Assembly: GCA_021432605.1 (NCBI GenBank)
Contig: MU271166.1
Span: 36,118 to 100,117 of the forward strand
Reading direction: 5' to 3'
Origin: Coniochaeta sp. PMI_546
Taxonomy: Eukaryota > Ascomycota > Sordariomycetes > Coniochaetales > Coniochaetaceae
DNA length: 64,000 nucleotides
Under the pieces are notes generated by a model. It did not search any database. It worked only from the letters and a program-made list of their open reading frames with translations, and was not told the origin of the DNA. A program made the translations under genes and the position numbers. Below are positions 45,174-59,552 of this stretch, piece after piece (the first letter of the stretch is position 1; every line of letters begins with the position of its first letter).

Positions 45174-47167
45174 TCAAGAGTTGCTTATTGAGCCGATGGT
45201 CGACCAATATACCACATAGTTGAAACTCTGAGCATCATAATACGGCCTCAACGGCACAACCTGGCTCCCAGCAAGAGCCGAGAAGGAGAGAGCAGAAGCA
45301 CTAGTTCGCCTGACTGACGACAGAAGAAGGGTAGGTGTTGTGCCAACAGAATTGCTGCCGTAGTCTCCACATAGCACCACAGGTCCGTAAGCAATCGCGG
45401 CTAGCGTCTTATTGTCGTTGGCGGGCAACAGGCGCAAGGCCATGGGAAGTTTGATCTTCACCACATCACCTGAGTTCCAGGACCTTGATATCGAGGAGTA
45501 TGTACCAGGGCTCGCATGGACCCCGGAATCGGCACCGTTTATTGAAATATCGGCTCCGGCTGCCCAAGCTGGAATGCGCACACGCAGGGTGAAGGGCCCC
45601 GAACCGGATATCTGGAGTGAAGTGGTGTCAGACACTGGGAATGTGGTTGTCTGTTTGACCGTGATTCGCATTTCGGGCCATGTAAGTACCGATGGCACGA
45701 ACAGGTTGACATACAGAGATGTCTCGTCGTAGAAGTAGATCGAGTCCATCAACTTGGTGTTGGTTTCAAGCCCAGTGCCCTGGCAGCACCAAAACGAGTC
45801 GTAATCCGTACTCCAGTTCCCACCTCCCCATGCCGGCCCGACACCTCGATGTCCCCCTGGGTTGAGTGAGTTGAAGTAAGTGACATGGCCGTGGCTATCT
45901 GCAGGGTTTTGCTGTCCGACAAGCTGGTTCATCAAAGTTCGCTCGTAGTAATCGAAGTAAGTAGTGTTTTCGGGATTCGTCTGCCATAGCTCTCGGGTCA
46001 GTTTGAGCATGTTATACGAGTTGCACGACTCTGCTGTGTCATAGGTAAGGAAGCCGGAGATTGCATCAGGTTGTCGGAAATGTTCTGCTTGACTATTGCC
46101 TCCGATAGCGTAAGTGTGGGCGCCGACGGTTATGTCCCAGGCGTTGCGGGCGATTGCTTGATACGTTTGATTTCCTGTTGCTTTGTACTCTCGTGCTGCG
46201 CCAATCCATTTCGGTACCTGTGTGTTTGCGTGCAATCCATTTAGCTCGTCCTGTCCTGTGGAGAGGGGTTTGAGTACAGCGACGTGCTCGAATCGGCGAG
46301 CGACGGCAAGCCACCGAGAGTCACCTGTTTGGCCGTACAGATCCGTGAGGACCTCACTCATACCGCCGAACTCGGTGTCTAGAACTTTCTGCATCTGGCT
46401 GATACTTAACTTCTCTGTGCGCCTCTCTACCCAGGCAGCCAGTGCTAACAAAACAGTTTTCGAGTTATTGTCCCCGATGAGCTTATACACATCAAGTAGA
46501 CCTGCCATAATTTTGTGCAAGACATAGTAGGGAACGTTGCCGTTGCTGAGTGTGCCAGACTCCAGGGCGTCAAAGTCAGATTCAAGGAACCCCGACAGAT
46601 ATCCGACGTTGAAGCCGGACGCCTTATTGTTTGACTGCTATCTTTAGTGGCTTGAGCTTATAATTACAGGACTCTGTGGCAAAAGACGAGAGGAATCGTA
46701 CCTGACACTTCTGGAGCTCGGCCACGAAGGTAACCGCGCGGTCCCTGCATGAACTATCTCGCATTTGAGCATAACATTGAGCCCAAGCAGTGAGAAAATG
46801 ACCCTGCACGTGACCACGGAAGGGGAAGCTACGGCAAAGAAGGTAATGAGTATTGGAAGATCCTCGATGATACTGCTTGAAAATACCTTGGAGCGTCCCA
46901 GCCACCGTTCGGTATGGCATTCTTGGTGCTGAGCCTGTGGTTCGAGCGGTATACGTATAACAGTCGGTCTATATCCACGAACTTCAGGTAGGACACGGTG
47001 CGGTTCTGGTTTTCATACCACCTGCCGCTCCCCAAGGTGACCTGGTTCAGGTCAAATGCATAGGCAGCCACTCCGGTGTCTGACTTGGCTGGTGGTACAT
47101 CTTGAGCAGTTACTGGCCAAAAGGTAAGTGCAAGCCATATGCTCACAGTGAGAAAAACGTAGAACAT
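45174..47167 (-). CDS. Secreted GH127 beta-L-arabinofuranosidase-like enzyme
   Basis: Three exons: 47167–46887, 46828–46702, 46634–45174; introns 58 bp (GTATTT..CGTAG) and 67 bp (GTACGA..AGCAG); 622 aa. The signal peptide ends near residue 22 (TFWPVTAQ). Splicing restores GGWDAPSFPFRGHVQGHFLTAWAQCYA and KCQSNNKASGF, typical of GH127 (former DUF1680). The zinc site known from Bifidobacterium HypBA1 (one Glu, three Cys) is preserved as Glu338 and Cys340 in DTAESCNSYN and a Cys pair at about 419–420 in FWCCQGTG; one Cys of this pair is the nucleophile. The expected product is L-arabinose from arabinofuranosides of plant polymers or glycoproteins. The fungal substrate is not established. It belongs functionally with the GH3 xylosidase. 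Confidence 0.93.
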
Positions 47168-48839
47168 TTCGGTTTTATCTCAGAGAGATAATAGGCTGGG
47201 ATATTGCCGCGCGGTGGCCCATCAAAGTCAACTTGAAATTGAGGCGCTAACTCCCATGTTGATGGGTGCTTTTTCGTGGAATCTCTGCGCATATATATGC
47301 CAAAGCAAGTCGCAGATGAGCGTCTGAGATCTTGCCATTGACTGGCATCGTTTGAAATATACCGTCACCTCGGGAGTTTCATTCACCGGTTAGCGACACT
47401 ACTACCCACGCTGCATTCCTCTTCAATTCGTGACCATATGTTCGTCATGCTGATTGATGGGACAATTTCAGTGGGTTAATGTAGCATCTTCTTAAACAAC
47501 CTATAATCTTCACCCTTTTGGCAGGCGACCAGATATGTGAGGCCGATCGTTGCAGAACTTTGCCGCGCCAATGAGACTTGACAGTCCCCTTCACACGTTC
47601 AATAAATAGTATTGTGCGCATTGTGTCCTTTCCTTTCTCCCAGATCAACCCAGCTGCTATGCATTGAGCGTTATAAATAACTAAGACTGGAAAAGCTTTA
47701 TTTCTACTTTGTATGCTACATCGCGGACATAGACTCAGCTTTACAATGTGCGGTTGGCCTACTCATCTGTTCCTTTCCCCACAGAGTCGCGAACGCTGGA
47801 TTGACAACTTTTACCTCGCACGGGCTGGTATGCTGCAGGCAGCCCCTTACATCCTCCAGCTGATAGTCGGGAGTCTCGTCTACATGAAAGTTGTCACCGA
47901 TCTGCACGGACAGGGGACTGGCCGTTAACCCAGGATGAGGTGCGCCAATTCAACTTGGAAGTCTGAGAAAACCCTCATTGCGATGCTGGCCGAATTGGGT
48001 AAACAGCATGAAACCCCTCGTGGACGACCACACGAAGCCTTTCTGCGTTCTTGGTGGTCCTGAACTTTCTGAGGCGGCTGTGAGTCTTTATGGAACCTTG
48101 GTTGCGTGTGTATAAACGAGTCTCGTACCTCTCTTCTCTTTCGATAGCATGTACTGACAGTTTCTTGATCACATGGATCCGGAAACGCAGAAGGCAGGGA
48201 GGAACCTCCCGATATTGCTCGAATATGTTGAAACAGATACACAGTACATATTTCAGTGACTACGACATCTGGGATGATCAAGCATATGGGAAGAGAGAGA
48301 AATTAACAAGAAAGAGAGAAAACAAAATTGAGGAGAAGCTGGAGCGTTCTTGGACGAATATTGCACTTCTCGTCCCTTAAAAGGAAATCAATGAAGTTAG
48401 GACCTCCTGACCTTGCGGGCTTCCAGCGAAGATGGAGGTAGCTGCTGCGACTAAATGGTAATACTCCAGTAATCTCCTAACTGAGTATTATAGTATTTGG
48501 ACAATACTTAATACAGCTTCCCAATGACCGAGACCTTTGGCATTCTCCCACTACCAGCAGTAATGGTGAATGGCTCGTCCTGGTCGGTTGTGTGCTGAGT
48601 TATCGGGGCCGAAGCGGTCGAATCAGCCAATCACATTGCACTATTCTTGTGTCGCGATGCACCTGTTAGGGTGTGTGCTTTGAAGTCGGAGCCGATTCGG
48701 CCACATCCTGATTGAAACTCTCGAGATCCTTATAACAAACGGTTCTTCTGCATTGGTAGCTAGGAATTTCGACGTCGTGCGTACTGTCTGTCACAGTCCT
48801 CCTGTTGTGATCCGACACACTGCTCAATCACCTAAAAAG
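47168..48839. other. Divergent intergenic region
   Basis: About 1.7 kb between GH127 (-) and PEBP (+). Frames are short (up to 118 codons) and lack motifs. A purine-rich GAGAGAGAAA stretch occurs near 48290–48330. It must contain both promoters. Confidence 0.45.
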
Positions 48840-49432
48840 ATGCGGGCAGACAAGAGTGTGGAGGCGGCGCTGGACCTGGTTACTAAGGATAAGTCTAAGA
48901 TTCTTGGTCTTAGCCATGGGAAGCGAACCAACATCCAACCAGGGGATCTCGTGCCAAAAACAGGTCAGTGATACATGTCTCCTTTCTTCATGCCTTCAAT
49001 CACAGTAACTGAAAATCAGCCATAGACGCGACATACCCACCGAAGCTCACCCTTGCCGCCGCCTCATCCTCAACCACCTACCTCGTGATCTGCCTGGATC
49101 TCGACGGGCCGTTCCCGAACTTCAGCGTGTGTAGTCCTACTCTTCACTGGCTTCAGCCTGGTCTAAGGGCGACGGGCACAGATAACGAACTGCAGTCCAA
49201 GGACCCGTTCGTGTGTGACTACGCGCCACCCGGGCCTCCACCGATCGGTGGCCCGCATCGATACGTGTACATCCTGTACGAGCAGCCAGAGGGGTTCGAT
49301 GGAAGCAAGTATGCACCGGCTGGTGGGAGAGGGATGGGGATAGCACCACGGATACGGTGGAGTCTAGATGATTGGAGCAAAGATGTTGGATTAGGACCAG
49401 TGGTAGCGATCAACTATTACAAAAGTCAATAA
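48840..49432 (+). CDS. Phosphatidylethanolamine-binding protein (PEBP/TFS1-like)
   Basis: Two exons, 48840–48963 and 49020–49432, with a 56-bp intron (GTCAGT..ATCAG); 178 aa. PEBP signatures are ICLDLDGPFPNFSVCSPTLHWLQ (the anion-pocket D-x-D-x-P and H residues) and PPIGGPHRYVYILYEQP (GxHR-Y). Yeast TFS1 relatives inhibit carboxypeptidase Y or regulate Ras/PKA signalling; the fungal ones are small cytosolic proteins. The frame is open 29 codons upstream of the ATG at 48840, but only from a TTG, so that ATG is used. No signal peptide is present. The next plus-strand gene, the antiporter, starts about 360 bp downstream. Confidence 0.92.
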
Positions 49433-49788
49433 GGTGGAATGAGGAAGCTAGATTGATGTGCCGTAACCAAGATATCTCTCTCTTTCTTGGCCCTTAGGGT
49501 CATTAGGTAAGGTTAGTAAGGTTCGCTCACGGTGGCCTTCCTCAACGTAATGCGGGGTGAAGTCCTTGCCAAGTTCCACAGCATATCAATAGAGAACCTT
49601 ATCTCTAAGGTATCAGTTCTCAAGCTGTGACGCGTCTTCACTCGAACTTGATGGGAATCTCGACTCAAACCCTTCTATGCCGTCGTCTTCGTCACAATCT
49701 CCGCAGTCTACAGGCGTCCTTCGGTCTGGAAAATATAACTAACTGCCCAAGCTGAGGTTTCTCATGCACTCCATTCGACCGTGTCGTC
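49433..49788. other. Intergenic spacer
   Basis: About 355 bp between PEBP and the antiporter, both plus strand. It contains several AGGTAAGGTTAGTAAGG-like short repeats near 49504–49522. No gene is seen. Confidence 0.5.
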
Positions 49789-51521
49789 ATGCCCGCCGAC
49801 CCGAGCGGCGCATTCTTCGAATATCATGAGCCGAGCATCGTCGACATCCTGACTCTAATATCCTTCTTCGTCTTGCTCAACGTCTTCGGGTGGCTCTCGA
49901 ACCGGTTACTTCGTGCCGAGCTGATAGGCCAGATCGCTGTCGGTCTGATTTATGGCATCCCTATCTCCGGCATTCTAGCATTGGAGTGGCAGGAGGCCTT
50001 TCTAGCCCTCGGCTACATTGGACTGCTTATCGTCATTTTCGAAGGTTTGAACGCTTGTTGCCACGCTTCTGACCCTGCCCCATATCCGACCACCCTTTCT
50101 GCTCTATACTCCAGACTAACAGGTCACTTTACTGCACTAGGTGGTCTTACCATCCGTCTCGACCTCCTCCGACAGAACCTCGTCCTTAGCATCATCGCAG
50201 CTGTGTTGGGCGTCTTGACACCTATCTCGCTGACTTTTGCCTTACTATATGCGGGCTTTGGTCATGGTACTAAGAACTCTCCTCACTCCGACAGCCCAGC
50301 AACACCTCCGCTCGCACGTTATACATATGCTAACCGACCGTCGAAGCCCCGCTAGAAGCCTTCATTGTCGGTGTTGCCCTCTGCTCGACCTCTCTCGGCA
50401 CTACTTTCGTCGTCATCAATAGCGCCTCGGCGTCTCGCGGCCTCGACTTCTCCCAAACCCGCATCGGTACCGTTCTGCTCAGCGCCGCGGTCCTCGACGA
50501 TGTGTGCGGCCTCGTGCTCGTCAGCGTCATTCGCGAGCTCCGCGGCGTCGCGCCAGTGGAGGGAGGGGAAAGCGGTGGCACTGCCAACCTGGGATGGATC
50601 ATTGGGCGGCCTCTCCTCGCTAGTGGCCTCATGGCTGTTCTGACACCGATATCCGCGAAATTGGCGTTTGGTCCCTTGCTTCGACTCAGCTCTGTGCGGA
50701 ACAGCCTCTCACGGTACGGACATGGCTCAAACATCGTCATGATGGTGATGGTACTCTGTGCCTTCCTGGCCACGGCAGCCTATGCTGGTGCATCAGTGCT
50801 GTTTGGGTCCTTCTTAGGCGGCATGTTTCTTAGTATGCTTCGCGAACCAGAGACCGAAAGGACGTCTTGCGAGGCCATTAGCAACAAACCGTCTCCGCAC
50901 TTCAGCCACACTTTCAAGAAGTACCTTGCCGATGTGCAGAGGTTTGTTTTTCAACCTCTCTTCTTTGCCAGTGTTGGATTTGCGATCCCATTCCTTGAAT
51001 TGTGGACCGCAGAGGTGATCTGGAAGGGCATTTTGTTCAGCCTTCTGATGGCGTGCGGGAAGCTCATTGTTGGCCTCTGCGTCCCGTTGTGGGATCTTGC
51101 TGCGACAGTGAGTCGGAGGAGAGCCGCTTCGCTGTCCGAACAGGCTCTCGGTTGCAAGGGTGTGCTGACCTCGACCTGGGCGCCAGCGACGCTCCTGGGC
51201 ACCGCTATGGTAGCCCGCGGCGAGATTGGCCTGCTTATCATTCAAATTGGCCTGAACGAAACTCCGTACCTAGGTCGGAAGGCCTTTGTCATTGCGGTTT
51301 GGGCTATTATTGTCAATACCATCGTTGGCCCTGTGTCTGCTGGGTTCCTGATCAAAACGGTTGGACAAAAGATTGCCGAGCATCCTCGATGGGGTATCCG
51401 ACCTCGAGAAGGAACAAAGGAAGATGGACTCGAGCGAGATATGGAAGTTGTAGGCAGCTCCGTGCTCGCCCCGCCGCAATCAGCTCAGACCTCTGCTACT
51501 GTGACAACGCAGGATAGGTAG
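49789..51521 (+). CDS. Cation/proton antiporter (Na+/H+ exchanger family)
   Basis: Three exons: 49789–50044, 50141–50260, 50347–51521; introns 96 bp (GTTTGA..ACTAG) and 86 bp (GTCATG..CGAAG); 516 aa. About 12 hydrophobic segments are present, including ELIGQIAVGLIYGIPISGI, GYIGLLIVIFEGGLTIRLDL and VGVALCSTSLGTTFVV. The motif LSAAVLDDVCGLVLVSVI holds the paired Asp used for ion exchange in CPA-type antiporters. It fits the PF00999 Na+/H+ or K+/H+ exchanger family. The C-terminal tail after GFLIKTVGQKI is hydrophilic and short. A role in pH or alkali-cation balance is expected; direction and ion are unknown. Intron 1 has a weaker donor (GTTTGA), but the exon join restores the conserved FEGGL. 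Confidence 0.92.
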
Positions 51522-52439
51522 GTGAGGCTTTTGCGCGAGCTTTGCATGATGGATCGCAAGCTGGAGATGAGCAACATACCAGGGCTTTCTGTCAGCCAGG
51601 CCGCCTTGATATCATCTCAGCTCTAGGTCGAAAGCAATGCGATTTACATTGCCTTGCATGACCTCGGTGCTTCACACTGGTCACAGGCCAAGAAATCGAA
51701 ATTGGTCGGCATTCCTCTCGTAATGCATCATACTTTTATCTGACGGCGGTGCCACCCCTTCAAACCAAACTCCAGTACCTTCATTCCAAGTACTCGGCCA
51801 GTCTATGAAAGTGATCGAGTTGCTGCAACCCCGACTGCTATCGACCGTGTTGCAGGCCACTGCTTCGATGTTGTCAAAACCGGCATGGCGTCGTCTGCCT
51901 GACTGATTCGCGCTCGACTCTGTCAAAAGAGGTCTGCTAGGTCCCAGGGAACTCACAAAAGTGCTTTCACCGGATATAGGCAACCATTCCGGTACTCCTG
52001 TTCCACTCGCGAAGACTCCTGGTTGAGCGGTGCTCCGAGAATACTGTCGTGAACATTGTCTATCTCTTGTCAATCCGCCCTGGAAGCGCACTTATAATAG
52101 TACCGGGCTCGATGACTAGCTTGGCCTGGGCCTAACCACTGTCGTCAAGGGTCCAAGATTAAGCCGCCCAAAGATGGCTTGCTTAAAGGTCAGAGGGTCT
52201 CATATACGAGACATTACATGACGAGTTCTACTTTCTAAGAAACATAACAAGAATGAGCCCAGGCATTCCGCACGAAATTGCATCCAGTCGTTTATCATCG
52301 TAGCATTAGTGGCACACAACTACCATGTTCGCCACCACCCGCTCTTCTCCCGGCCGGGGCAGAGGTTCCTCCCAACATAACAGACGCCATTTCAAGCCCA
52401 GCGCCATAGATTCCCGACTCGTTTCCGTGCGCAGCGTGT
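51522..52439. other. Convergent region with an unexplained open frame
   Basis: About 920 bp between the antiporter (+) and thioredoxin (-). A minus-strand frame of 136 codons (52091–51681) has no ATG start and ends in SMMHYERNADQFRFLGL. It could be an exon of an unrecognised gene, but no partner exon was found. Confidence 0.4.
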
Positions 52440-52835
52440 TCAGCTGGTATGGGCAGCCGTTGCCTCGGACCTTTTCCTTGCCAAGCCCCCGAGCTTCTCG
52501 GCCGCTGCTCCGAGTGACCGAGGATCTGCTCCTTGTATCATGACCTGGCCGTTCACAGCGACCTGCTTTCCCTCTTTGAAGAACAGGAAGGTTGGCATCG
52601 CCGTGACGCGATATGCGGCGGCAACGTCTTGCACGTGGTCGACATTGACCTTTGCGAAGGCGAGCACGCCTGGAATGGAGTGCTTCGTGGCTAGACTCTG
52701 GAAGATTGGCGCAATTGTCTTACATGGGGGACACCAGTCGGCATAGAAGTCGACTGCGACGTAAGTGTTGGACGACAGTAAGGAGTTCAGCTCGGCTGAA
52801 GAGTTGACGTGGTGGATCTTGTCGTCGCCGCCCAT
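52440..52835 (-). CDS. Thioredoxin with WCPPC active site
   Basis: Single exon, 131 aa. The thioredoxin fold is clear: VAVDFYADWCPPCKTIAPIFQSLA, then KVNVDHVQDVAAAYRVTAMPTFLFFKEG with the conserved cis-Pro in AMPTF. The active site is WCPPC, not the usual WCGPC. Pro at this place changes redox potential in model thioredoxins. The C-terminal ~25 residues are Ala/Arg rich and not part of the standard domain. The ATG at 52835 is used because the frame upstream starts only at a TTG. No signal or targeting peptide is evident, so a cytosolic or nuclear redox protein is expected. Confidence 0.93.
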   Translation of the reverse strand: MGGDDKIHHVNSSAELNSLLSSNTYVAVDFYADWCPPCKTIAPIFQSLATKHSIPGVLAFAKVNVDHVQDVAAAYRVTAMPTFLFFKEGKQVAVNGQVMIQGADPRSLGAAAEKLGGLARKRSEATAAHTS

Positions 52836-55121
52836 GGTGTTGAGGGATGCAAATATGGTGAGCAAGTAGCAAGATAGGCGGTACTGTAGAGCGTCTCGAA
52901 GTGAGTGAGTGGTACTTTCTTGCGTGACGAGGTTAAGTCGTTTCGAAAGCTTCTTGAGGACTAAGTTGTGATTGTCGAACGTTGGAGGTGAGGCTACCTT
53001 ACCTTACCCATATGTACCATTCGACACCAGGTGAGGATCGCCTTCGGGATCGACTGGAAGCTTCCGCAGCTGTGTCAGCGACACTGACGCTAGCCGTTCT
53101 AGGTATGGGCCAGGGCCAGTCTGAACACTGGCGGGTCCAGAACGGACCAGGGCCGCTAGCGCTTCTTGGTGCGTGCTTCGGTCAGCCACCTCCATGACCC
53201 TTTGCTCGACATCGAGCCCAACTCCATCGCTCCTTACCACAAGACGCCTGGTTCTGACCATACGCCTATTAATATCTAGCGGCATCTCATCTACCACGAT
53301 CAACCTACCAGAATATGTCGTCCGTTATGTCCACAGATCTGATACAGGCGATTGCGATGTCCTCTGGTGCCGCAACCACTTCCCACGAGCGTCGACGCGA
53401 ACCAGATAGAGCCTCGAAATACTTGCGGCTCACGGGATGGACTTATTACACGCATGCTCCATGATCTTTGAATAAATCATCGACCGTATGTGTCATGGGA
53501 CTGAACGAAAGGCTGCGATCCTCTTCGCTGTTGAGAATATCCCGTTGCTCAGCGGCTGCGACATCTCGTCGACCACAGAAGCTGGTCGACCACCAAGTTT
53601 TCGGACCGACGGCCGAGCCGACTTTACCGTTCTGTCAAGAACACACCTGCGGGACTCCACTATATCTTATCTCTAAGTCCTTCCATATAACTGCGTTTGA
53701 CTTCGGTACAAGCATTGCTTGATCGGATTGCAAGCACAGCAACGCCATTCCGGTACGACCAAGCAGCCTTGGGAACTGCTCAACACCCCAGAACCTCCAA
53801 CAACCCTGTCATAATGATATGGCTAGGTGACGCTCTGATATATCTTGTGTAATACAAGTCCCTTCCGCTCGTTGACGGCGAGCTGCTTGCGGCTAAGTTG
53901 AGCACATCCCTCACGCCGTTGTCACCAAATACGAGTCGTTATCCACCCGAACACTCGCGACAAATACAAGTCCTGGCCATCCTCAGAGCCATGTTGGTCG
54001 TGCGAGCAAAGCAATCTCTCTATTGTTGCGGAGCCTAGTGAGAGTTTCGAGCGTGTACTCTTGCAAGCTACCTTCCACAGAATATTGATGCTGGAGCGAC
54101 GATCAGCACGCGTTCTACGCACAGAGCAGTGTGCAGAGAAGGCATTCGGGGCTGTTGGGTGTCATATTCAAGATTCGGATATATGGTGGCATCGGGCTAC
54201 CTTGGATGACACTCCTACCGCAGAATACAGATATGCTATTAGCACTTGCTTCGTAGAGCGCAGAAGACGATCGCCGTGCTGAGGATGCACCAACTCCACC
54301 AGACACTCGATTATCGGAGATACCTGACTCTTTCAAGCTTTTGGCGACGAAGAACGGCGGATGAGACTCTGTATACGGTACCGGACCCTCGACCACGGCA
54401 GATGGACCGTCAGGAAAGCTACCCCATGTATAGGACTTTCAGTATCGCGGGGCCTTCTCCTTTCTAACCTTCCGTGATCCTGGGACAATGCATTGTCATC
54501 TTCCGGATTCACGGCTCTATGCCCCCTCATATGCGCTGGTATGGTGGTATCGTCGGACCTTCTTAAACAACCGACGTGCCGTGCTGACTGCGTAGAGTCG
54601 AGAGGACGAGAGTTGTGGAGGAGTCTGTCTCCAGGCAGGAGTCGTCAAGCCTAGGAAATCATGATAGAATCGTTCTTAGCAGATACGCAGTGGTTATCTG
54701 GAAAAATCTCGAGCCTTGTCCATCCAGCACTTCCCGGCAAGTGGCTCCGCGTTGGACCATGATGACCGCAAAGAACAAGACATGCCACTTTCTCCTTTCA
54801 GCCAGTATTAGCCGATGTGTGCTGTGCCTGAGATGCTTACCCCGTCTCTGCTACACACGGCTGTACCCCACCTTTCTCCAACATGAGCATGCCGGCAAGT
54901 GCTGCCAAGCGTTCATCTCCAACAAGATCCATGGTGCCTAAGTCGTCGACAGCTGTTTCATCAGGGTACCGTTCGTCGCCCTGCGTCATGGGTTGACTTT
55001 CGCGGTGGTGCCAGTAAATACCACAAGAGGGGCCCATTAGTATTGTGATCAAGTTCTTTTCTTCCTCTGACTGTGCGCATGCCAACTAGTAGTTCGCCGC
55101 GCGACCTTTAAGCCAGGCAAG
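52836..55121. other. Gene-poor region, possible decayed gene
   Basis: About 2.3 kb. Minus-strand frames at about 53004–53303, and an adjoining one to about 53440 in a different frame, look protein-like in composition but have no start codon or family motif. The rest contains only short frames. The right end holds the promoter of the flavoenzyme gene. Confidence 0.4.
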
Positions 55122-57254
<2,133 letters not shown>

Positions 57255-58293
57255 GACTTTTCTTCACGCAATCATGGGATGATAAACCGGTTACAATCTG
57301 TCTGAACTTACACCAGACGTGGATAATTGCCTGCATCACCTGTTCCTACATGAGGAAATGACAAAATAGCGTTGGCATCTTGAAAGTTACTGGGTTCTAC
57401 CCCCGTTATCAAAGCAGATCGTATCTGTAAAAGGAAGGTCTCGGCCATCCATGTTGATTTCCCTGGCTTGGGTCGGATGTCGCCTACGTACGAATAGGTA
57501 CCTATGGCGGCCGATAGCGGGCACTTTCTCAATTGAAAATTTTAGTCTGTACTTTACTATAGTAACCCTAGGCGTTCGTAGTTGTATAACCCGGTAAACT
57601 TGGCCATTTGATACAGCCAATCAGAACGTAGTATTCTAACGTGCTTGTAATTAAACCCCAGTCTTCTTATAGCCCCAGATCCATTTCATCTCTAACCAAC
57701 TACTACTACCAAGGTAAGCCAACTACTAACCTTTTTACTACTTACGAACGCGCAATTATATCTATAAACGCGATTTTACCTTTATAAACTTCTATATTCA
57801 ATACCGATTATCTAGCATTTTTTTTAACGAAGAAACGAGCTTATTTGGTCAAGTTTTAATTGATTTGCCTATTTTTGATTAAGCTAACAATATTAAGATC
57901 GATAACGCGTTATTATATATATTTCATTTGATTTTATAAAGTATTGTTTGGTTTTATAGAACGATATATAATTAGAGATTATATTAATATAATCTTATAC
58001 GAAATCAGATAGCGCCGCGCCCGAACAAACGCGGTTTTATAACCGATAACGAGGTTGATTAAAAGCCGGCTAAAAAAGTACGGATCGATATAAGCTCGAA
58101 CAATAACAATTAAGGTATATCGAATACTAATAAGCCTAATCAACTTTAGACGACGTTTAGTAATAATATTCAAGCTATTACGACTACTAAAAATATAGTA
58201 TAAACTTCTACGAATTCCGACAAGCCCGGCCAAAGTAATATAAAACCTAATAAAGCTTAACCGTTTTCGACCAAAAATATAGATAAGTTGTAA

Positions 58294-58581
58294 AAAGCTA
58301 TTCAACTTTATAGAACTTCGTACGGTATTATAGATATTATAGGTAACGTTGATCTGATATTACTAACGGATTGGCCAAAATCGTATAAAGGTCGTAAACT
58401 ATTAACCGGTATTATTAAAGAGCCGGATTATAGTAATCGATTCAAATTGACGTCGTATATTTTCGAACGGTATAAGAAATCGTCGTTTAATAATATTAGT
58501 AAGATTATCGATAACGTTCCGGTATATATAATATTATATATATCTTTTGAATTTTGTATTAACTTGAACAAGACTATTTAA
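58294..58581 (+). pseudogene. Relic coding frame, unknown product
   Basis: A 95-codon open stretch inside very AT-rich DNA, bounded by TAA on both sides. Its translation has a protein-like composition (for example LTDWPKSYKGRKLLTG and SNRFKLTSYIFERYKK). The frame stays open although TA-rich DNA should contain frequent stops. It may be a fragment of a transposon gene; no family was recognised. Confidence 0.4.
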
Positions 58582-59272
58582 CGCTTCCTCGACCTTATAT
58601 ACAAATATATCAAAGATTAACGATACCCGGTTAACCTTAATATAATTCGTTAATAGTAATATAATACCTTAGTAACGTATATTATAGTTATATAAGGTAA
58701 ATAATTATCGAATAGTCTCTTAGGTTTTTGTACAACGTTAATCAACGGGTTTAAAAAACGAACAAGTTTGTAAGAAATACGAGAACTTGGCTATACTAAT
58801 AACCAATTACGTATATAATTCTACGGCTTTGAATAGGAGTTATATAAACTGTTAGTTTTCTTTACAAGCTAATTTATATACTGTTCGAGACTTTATAAGC
58901 TTGGTTAAAACTAAACGATCTCGTTCGATACCTATTAAATATAAATATAATATAGGTATTAGTAAACGAAATAATACGGTATCGAACGTTAGCGATTTAA
59001 TACTGATCGAAATCGTATATAGGCTTAGAAACGAGAATTTACTTGAACTAATTCGTTATACTTTGAAAGAAGTTGATCGTCGTTCGCTTACCGATCGACT
59101 AGATCGTTTAGGGAAGTAGGTCTTCGTTTAGCGGTAGAGAATTATAGTTAAAGAAGTATCGCGTTTATCTTTCGGCATTCAATTTTAACTATTCAGGTAG
59201 AGAAGCTTATACCTTCGTATAAGGTAGTATAATATAGAATAGTGTTTTACAATATTTATATCTCTTTAAGTA

Positions 59273-59552
59273 AATATTTAATATTTAATATTTAATATTT
59301 AATATTTAATATTTAATATTTAATATTTAATATTTAATATTTAATATTTAATATTTAATATTTAATATCTAATATCTAATATCTAATATCTAATATCTAA
59401 TATCTAATATCTAATATCTAATATCTAATATCTAATATCTAATATCTAATATCTAATATCTAATATCTAATATCTAATATCTAATATCTAATATCTAATA
59501 TCTAATATCTAATATCTAATATCTAATATTTAATATCTAATATTTAATATCC
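59273..59552. repeat. Heptanucleotide tandem array (TTTAATA / TCTAATA)
   Basis: About 40 head-to-tail copies of a 7-bp unit. The first roughly 13 copies read TTTAATA and the next roughly 22–23 read TCTAATA, with mixed copies at the right edge. Beyond it, to about 60,070, inverted and diverged versions of the same words continue. Copy number is counted by eye. Confidence 0.85.

Noticed and set aside
51681-52091. 136-codon minus-strand frame
   Set aside because: Begins at GTG with no ATG and no partner exon found; mentioned only as unexplained.
57979-58305. 108-codon minus-strand frame rich in Ile, Arg and Leu
   Set aside because: Composition follows the TA-rich, RIP-type background; no protein family.
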